Of a stretch of DNA of 9,299 bases, positions 6,032-9,299 are shown one piece after another; within the stretch, counting starts at the first letter, position 1; each line of letters opens with the position of its first letter. Made by a program: the position numbers and the translations under genes. This DNA is from an uncultured Bacteroidales bacterium. Its GTDB lineage: Bacteria; Bacteroidota; Bacteroidia; Bacteroidales; UBA932. The notes below the pieces were generated by a model. It had not been told where the DNA came from and did not search any database. It saw only the letters and a list, made by a program, of their open reading frames with translations. Location: contig CAMNQO010000059.1 in the NCBI GenBank assembly GCA_946549475.1, positions 1 to 9,299 of the forward strand, given 5' to 3'.

Positions 6032-6865
6032 ATGAAGCGGAATGGAACGGAAAGAGGACCGCTGGCGGGATTCCGGCTGGCATGGGCCGTATGTCTGCCG
6101 TTGTACCTGCTGGCGGCCTCCTGTTCCGTCAAAGAAGACCGCGCTCATTGTCCCTGCCATCTTCTGCTGGATGTGTCCGGCGTTTCCGCCGAACTTTTTG
6201 ATTCCCTGGATGTCTCTCTGGACGAGAATAACGGCCATATCCTCCGTTTTCCGCTTTTTCCGGCTTCAGCGGGCGAGGGGCCCGTGGCGGTGGATGTGCG
6301 GAAAGGACATCCTGTGCTCAATGTGTGTGCCGTGGAAAACGGGGCGGTATGGCTTACCGCTTCCGACGATGTCATGCGGATCCCGCCGGGCGAACAGTGT
6401 CCGCCGCTTTATCTGCACAGCGCGACGCTGAATACCGAAGTGGAAGAATGGACGGAGCGCATCGTCCTGCATAAAAGTTTCTGCACCCTGCATATCCTGA
6501 TGGAGGGGAACGACCCGGCCCGGCCCTATCCTTTTTCCCTTCAGATACGCGGGGATGTGGACGGCTATGATGCGCAAGGACGGCCCCGGACGGGCGATTT
6601 CGCTCCTTTCGCCTTCCCTACGCCGGACGGCCGTTGTACGGTACGCGTCCCGAGGCAGAAAGATGACACCCTCGAACTGCTGATGTGCGAAGAGCAGGTC
6701 CCGCTGGCTACATTCGCATTGGGGGCGTATCTCAAGGCAGGCGGGTACGACTGGACGGCGTCCGATCTGGCCGATGTGTCGGTCCGGATTGATTGTGCCC
6801 GGCTGAGCCTGCGGATAAAAATTGAAAAATGGAGCGAGACTTATTATTTTAATGTTGAAATTTAA
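6032..6865 (+). CDS. FimB/Mfa2-family fimbrial anchor lipoprotein
   Basis: Probable outer-membrane anchor and length-regulating subunit of the fimbria formed by the neighbouring fimbrillin. The 277-residue protein has an N-terminal signal with a basic n-region and hydrophobic stretch ending LLAASC (Cys31). It continues SVKEDRAHCPCHLLLDVSGV, the N-terminal signature I associate with FimB/Mfa2 proteins; Cys40 and Cys42 are part of it. The KED after the lipid-modified Cys resembles surface lipoprotein export signals of Bacteroidota. Later come beta-strand segments typical of a transthyretin-like fold, then CARLSLRIKIEKWSETYYFNVEI at the end (two strands). ATG 6032 lies 1 nt after the DUF3575 stop; ATG 6020, four codons upstream and overlapping, is also possible. 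The 3' end holds the tRNA-Leu promoter's -33 element. Confidence 0.83.
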   Translation: MKRNGTERGPLAGFRLAWAVCLPLYLLAASCSVKEDRAHCPCHLLLDVSGVSAELFDSLDVSLDENNGHILRFPLFPASAGEGPVAVDVRKGHPVLNVCAVENGAVWLTASDDVMRIPPGEQCPPLYLHSATLNTEVEEWTERIVLHKSFCTLHILMEGNDPARPYPFSLQIRGDVDGYDAQGRPRTGDFAPFAFPTPDGRCTVRVPRQKDDTLELLMCEEQVPLATFALGAYLKAGGYDWTASDLADVSVRIDCARLSLRIKIEKWSETYYFNVEI

Positions 6866-6884
6866 AAAATTATTTTTACCTTTG
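6855..6884 (+). promoter_or_regulatory. Promoter of tRNA-Leu
   Basis: TTG at 6855-6857, a 19-nt AT-rich spacer and TACCTTTG at 6877-6884 match the Bacteroidota housekeeping promoter (TTG, about 19-21 nt, TAnnTTTG). The -33 element lies inside the last codons of the Mfa2-like gene. The predicted start is some 5-8 nt after the box, leaving a leader of about 10 nt before the mature tRNA. Confidence 0.8.
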
Positions 6885-6900
6885 CACGCCTTAAGCAAAA

Positions 6901-6984
6901 GCGCGAGTGGCGAAATTGGTAGACGCGCTACTCTCAGGAGGTAGTGCCAGCAATGGCGTGTCAGTTCGACTCTGATCTCGCGCA
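6901..6984 (+). tRNA. tRNA-Leu (anticodon CAG)
   Basis: An 84-nt class II tRNA. The acceptor stem GCGCGAG (6901-6907) pairs with CTCGCGC (6977-6983), with discriminator A at 6984. The anticodon stem CTACT/GGTAG encloses the loop CTCAGGA with CAG at 6935-6937, reading CUG codons. A long variable arm GCCA-gcaa-TGGC follows. The T-arm GTCAG-TTCGACT-CTGAT has one G-U pair. The D-arm contains TGGTAGACGC as in other leucine tRNAs. The 3' CCA is not encoded, so it must be added after processing. Confidence 0.97.
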
Positions 6985-7014
6985 CGAAAAAAAGACTGAG
7001 AAGTCGTCACACGG

Positions 7015-7048
7015 GGATGATCAAAAGACTTTTTGGTCATCCTTTTTT
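7015..7048 (+). terminator. Strong intrinsic terminator after tRNA-Leu, abutting typA
   Basis: GGATGATCAAAA (7015-7026) pairs with TTTTGGTCATCC (7031-7042), a 12-bp stem with one G-U wobble and a GACT loop, followed by six T residues (7043-7048). It lies 30 nt past the tRNA and ends 11 nt before the typA start codon. A competing 6-bp pairing, GTCGTC (7003-7008) with GATGAT (7016-7021) using one G-U pair, would break the terminator's 5' arm and could act as a weak antiterminator; that part is speculative. Confidence 0.82.
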
Positions 7049-7059
7049 GATAATACGGT

Positions 7060-8871
7060 ATGCAAGACATTAGAAATATAGCGATTATCGCCCATGTGGA
7101 CCACGGCAAGACCACGCTGGTGGACCGGATGATCTATCAGGCCAAACTGGTCCGTGACCAGGAGAAGTTGGGCGAATTGATTCTCGACAACAACGATTTG
7201 GAACGGGAACGGGGCATCACCATCCTGGCCAAAAATGTTTCCGTCAATTACAAGGGAGTCAAGATCAACATTATCGACACGCCGGGACACAGCGATTTCG
7301 GCGGAGAGGTGGAGCGTGTGCTCAATATGGCGGACGGTGTGCTGCTGCTGGTGGACGCTTTCGAAGGCTGTATGCCGCAGACCCGTTTCGTCCTCCAGAA
7401 GGCCATCGAACTGGGCAAGAAGCCCATCGTCGTCGTCAACAAGGTGGACAAGCCCAACTGTCGGCCCAATGAGGTGCAGGAGGAAGTTTTCGACCTGATG
7501 TTCAGCCTGGGCGCCACCGAGGACCAGTTGGATTTCAAGACGGTGTTCGGCAGTGCCAAGCAAGGCTGGATGTCGCTGGACTGGAAGCAGAAAACGGAAG
7601 ACATCAATGTCCTTTTGGATGTGATTCTGGAGGAGATTCCCGCCCCGGAGCGGGTGGAGGGGACGCCCCAGATGCTGGTCTCTTCGTTGGAGTATTCTCC
7701 TTATGTGGGCCGGATTGCCATCGGCCGTATCACCCGGGGCGAACTCGCGGCCGGCATGCCGATTACTTTGTGCAAGCGTTACGATATTCAGCAGAAACAG
7801 CGTATCAAGGAACTGATGGTCTTTACCGGACTGGGTAAAACCAAGGTGGACCGCGTGCAGTGCGGTGATATCTGCGCCCTGGTGGGCATCGACGGTTTCG
7901 AAATCGGAGACACCATTGCCGATGCGGAGAATCCCGAGGCCCTGCCGCCCATTTCCGTGGACGAGCCGACGATGAGTATGCTCTTCTGCATCAATAATTC
8001 TCCTTTCTTCGGCCGTGACGGCAAATTTGTCACATCGCGTCACCTCAAGGAGCGCTTGGAAAAGGAGTTGGAGAAGAATCTCGCCCTGCGCGTCAAACCG
8101 GGCGTCAACGCCGACTCGTTCATCGTTTACGGCCGTGGCGTCCTGCATTTGTCCGTCCTCATCGAGACGATGCGCCGCGAAGGATTCGAGTTGCAGGTGG
8201 GACAGCCCAAGGTCTTGGACAAGACCATCGGCGGCCAGCGTTGCGAGCCGATAGAGAACCTGACCATCGATGTTCCCGAAGAGTCCGTAGGCAAGGCCAT
8301 TGAATTGACGACCCGCCGCAAAGGCGCCCTCGTACACATGGACACCCGTGGCGACCGGACGCATCTGGAGTTTGACATTCCCTCCCGGGGACTGATCGGA
8401 CTCCGGTCCAACCTGCTGACTGCGACGGCCGGTGAGGCGGTGGTTGCGCACAGACTCAAAGGTTATGAGCCCTATAAGGGTGAGATAGAGGGCCGCACCA
8501 ACGGGTCTCTCGTGTCGCTGGAGACCGGTCTTTCGGTCGCCTATTCGATGGACAAACTACAGGACCGGGGACGCTTCTTTATCAATCCCGGCGAGGAAAT
8601 CTACGAGGGACAGGTGGTCGGCGAACATACCCGCGAGCGCGACCTGAACATCAATATCTGCAAGACCAAGAAACTGACCAATGTGCGTGCTGCCGGCAGT
8701 GATGAGAAAGTGATGCTTCCGCCGCCTGTCCAGTTTTCGCTGGAGGAGGCGCTGGAGTATATCCAGGAGGACGAACTGGTAGAAGTGACGCCCAAGGCGA
8801 TGCGCATCCGCAAAATCATTCTCGACCCGATGGAGCGCAAGCGCAAAGGCGGCAATGCCGAAGAGGAATAG
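7060..8871 (+). CDS. typA: Ribosome-associated translational GTPase TypA/BipA
   Basis: A GTPase of the EF-G/LepA group that binds the 70S ribosome at the A site and supports large-subunit assembly and growth under stress such as cold. The 603-residue protein is full length for the family (about 600). G motifs are in order: AHVDHGKT (11-18), ERERGIT (48-54, switch I), DTPGH (73-77, catalytic-type His77), NKVDKP (127-132) and GSAKQGW. The beta-barrel domain II follows at about 205-295, then two EF-G-like domains with SVDEPTMSMLFCIN and the GRGVLHLSVLIETMRREG block, and the BipA-specific C-terminal domain with NPGEEIYEGQVVGEH and LTNVRAAGSDEK. ATG 7060 is set by the conserved RNIAIIAHVDHG N-terminus. 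No Shine-Dalgarno and no promoter box are visible between the preceding terminator and the start, so expression may come by read-through from the tRNA-Leu promoter. Confidence 0.97.
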   Translation: MQDIRNIAIIAHVDHGKTTLVDRMIYQAKLVRDQEKLGELILDNNDLERERGITILAKNVSVNYKGVKINIIDTPGHSDFGGEVERVLNMADGVLLLVDAFEGCMPQTRFVLQKAIELGKKPIVVVNKVDKPNCRPNEVQEEVFDLMFSLGATEDQLDFKTVFGSAKQGWMSLDWKQKTEDINVLLDVILEEIPAPERVEGTPQMLVSSLEYSPYVGRIAIGRITRGELAAGMPITLCKRYDIQQKQRIKELMVFTGLGKTKVDRVQCGDICALVGIDGFEIGDTIADAENPEALPPISVDEPTMSMLFCINNSPFFGRDGKFVTSRHLKERLEKELEKNLALRVKPGVNADSFIVYGRGVLHLSVLIETMRREGFELQVGQPKVLDKTIGGQRCEPIENLTIDVPEESVGKAIELTTRRKGALVHMDTRGDRTHLEFDIPSRGLIGLRSNLLTATAGEAVVAHRLKGYEPYKGEIEGRTNGSLVSLETGLSVAYSMDKLQDRGRFFINPGEEIYEGQVVGEHTRERDLNINICKTKKLTNVRAAGSDEKVMLPPPVQFSLEEALEYIQEDELVEVTPKAMRIRKIILDPMERKRKGGNAEEE

Positions 8872-8875
8872 GCTG

Positions 8876-9299
8876 ATGTCCGGATTGCTCATACCTTTGA
8901 CCGGCATCAAGACCTTTCCGGCCACGACGCAAGTGACGATTGCCCAAGATTTTTTTGCGGCTTTCGGTCAGGAAGAGGTGCTGGGGGCGGATGTCCGTCT
9001 GTCGGTATGGCTGGACAAGGAGCCGGGCGGTTTTTCGCTCGCGTTGGATTTCGACGGAAAGTTGGTTTTGTGTTGTGACCGTTGTATGGAGGAGATGGAC
9101 TGGCCCCTTTCTTTTACGGCAGCGTATGCCCTGCGGCGGGCTCCGGACAAAGATTCGGAGGTCGAAGGTGAGACGGAAGACGGGCGCGAAATCATCACCG
9201 TCGATGCTTCCGCGAAAGAGTTTGATGCCGCACAGGTGGTCTATGACGAACTTTGCCTGCACATTCCCATACGGCATACGCATCCCGCCCGCGGCTGCA
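8876..9299 (+). CDS. DUF177/YceD-family protein, 5' part (continues past the window)
   Basis: About 141 residues are visible, open to the window edge. The frame starts ATG TCC GGA, 4 nt after the typA stop, with AGAGGA at 8862-8867 as a possible ribosome site, so it is likely co-translated with typA. The sequence has the YceD pattern: an N-terminal beta-rich part, then LVLCCDRCMEEMDWPLSF with the CxxC at residues 67-70, an acidic segment (DSEVEGETEDG), and VVYDELCLHIPIRHTHP near the visible end, as in the family's ELxLxLPxxxxH region. YceD homologues are commonly encoded just upstream of rpmF (ribosomal protein L32) and are linked to 23S rRNA or large-subunit biogenesis. That would fit the typA neighbour; rpmF, if present, would lie outside the window. 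Function at the protein level is not established here. Confidence 0.82.
   Translation, partial: MSGLLIPLTGIKTFPATTQVTIAQDFFAAFGQEEVLGADVRLSVWLDKEPGGFSLALDFDGKLVLCCDRCMEEMDWPLSFTAAYALRRAPDKDSEVEGETEDGREIITVDASAKEFDAAQVVYDELCLHIPIRHTHPARGC

Noticed and set aside
6901..6984. tRNA-Leu as an integration site for the fimbrial locus
   Set aside because: I searched by eye for a repeat of the tRNA 3' end near 2639 and elsewhere and found none, and there is no integrase gene in the window.
7021..8451. 476-codon antisense open frame opposite typA
   Set aside because: It lies wholly opposite a highly conserved GTPase and starts within it; its translation matches no family I recognise and reads as a mirror of GC-rich third positions.
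1..9299. CRISPR arrays, insertion sequences, or phage genes
   Set aside because: No regularly spaced repeats, transposase or integrase motifs, or terminal inverted repeats of an insertion sequence were seen.

Overview
The window looks like chromosomal DNA from a member of the order Bacteroidales (Bacteroidota). Four things point there: promoter-like TAnnTTTG boxes, the -7 element of this phylum; a fimbrillin plus a FimB/Mfa2-type fimbrial anchor with a DUF3575 protein; a short SerA without an ACT domain whose sequence is of the Bacteroides type; and start codons mostly without Shine-Dalgarno sequences. Coding DNA is clearly GC-rich, which would suit Alistipes-like or other higher-GC Bacteroidales, but I cannot fix the genus.

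Layout. 1-515 is the 3' part of deoC (deoxyribose-phosphate aldolase). 610-2638 carries serC and serA, two consecutive steps of phosphoserine synthesis, separated by a terminator-like hairpin. 2643-6865 is a compact fimbrial locus. A fimbrillin lipoprotein (minus strand) diverges from a three-gene plus-strand unit: a large lipoprotein with an HEMAH zinc-peptidase motif, a DUF3575 protein and a FimB/Mfa2-like anchor lipoprotein. 6901-6984 is tRNA-Leu(CAG) with its own promoter, followed by a strong intrinsic terminator. 7060-8871 is typA/bipA, followed after 4 nt by the start of a DUF177/YceD-family gene that runs off the window.

The most interesting part is the 267-bp region between the two fimbrial units (3651-3917). 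It is almost mirror-symmetric about position 3783-3784. A perfect 23-bp inverted repeat sits exactly 11 nt upstream of a -7 box on each side, each box lies 21-22 nt from its start codon, and a perfect AT-rich palindrome marks the centre. Flanks between the matching elements have largely diverged. This suggests an ancient inverted promoter duplication in which a regulator site was preserved so that fimbrillin and its assembly genes are switched together. An invertible segment is a less likely alternative.

How the genes may work together (inference): the fimbrillin is exported as a lipoprotein and needs proteolytic activation, the Mfa2-like protein anchors the fibre, the DUF3575 protein sits in the envelope, and the metallopeptidase-like lipoprotein, controlled by the mirrored element, is a candidate maturation or remodelling factor. 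A second theme is that serA and typA both start within about a dozen nucleotides of a terminator-like hairpin and U-tract, so read-through or attenuation may control them.
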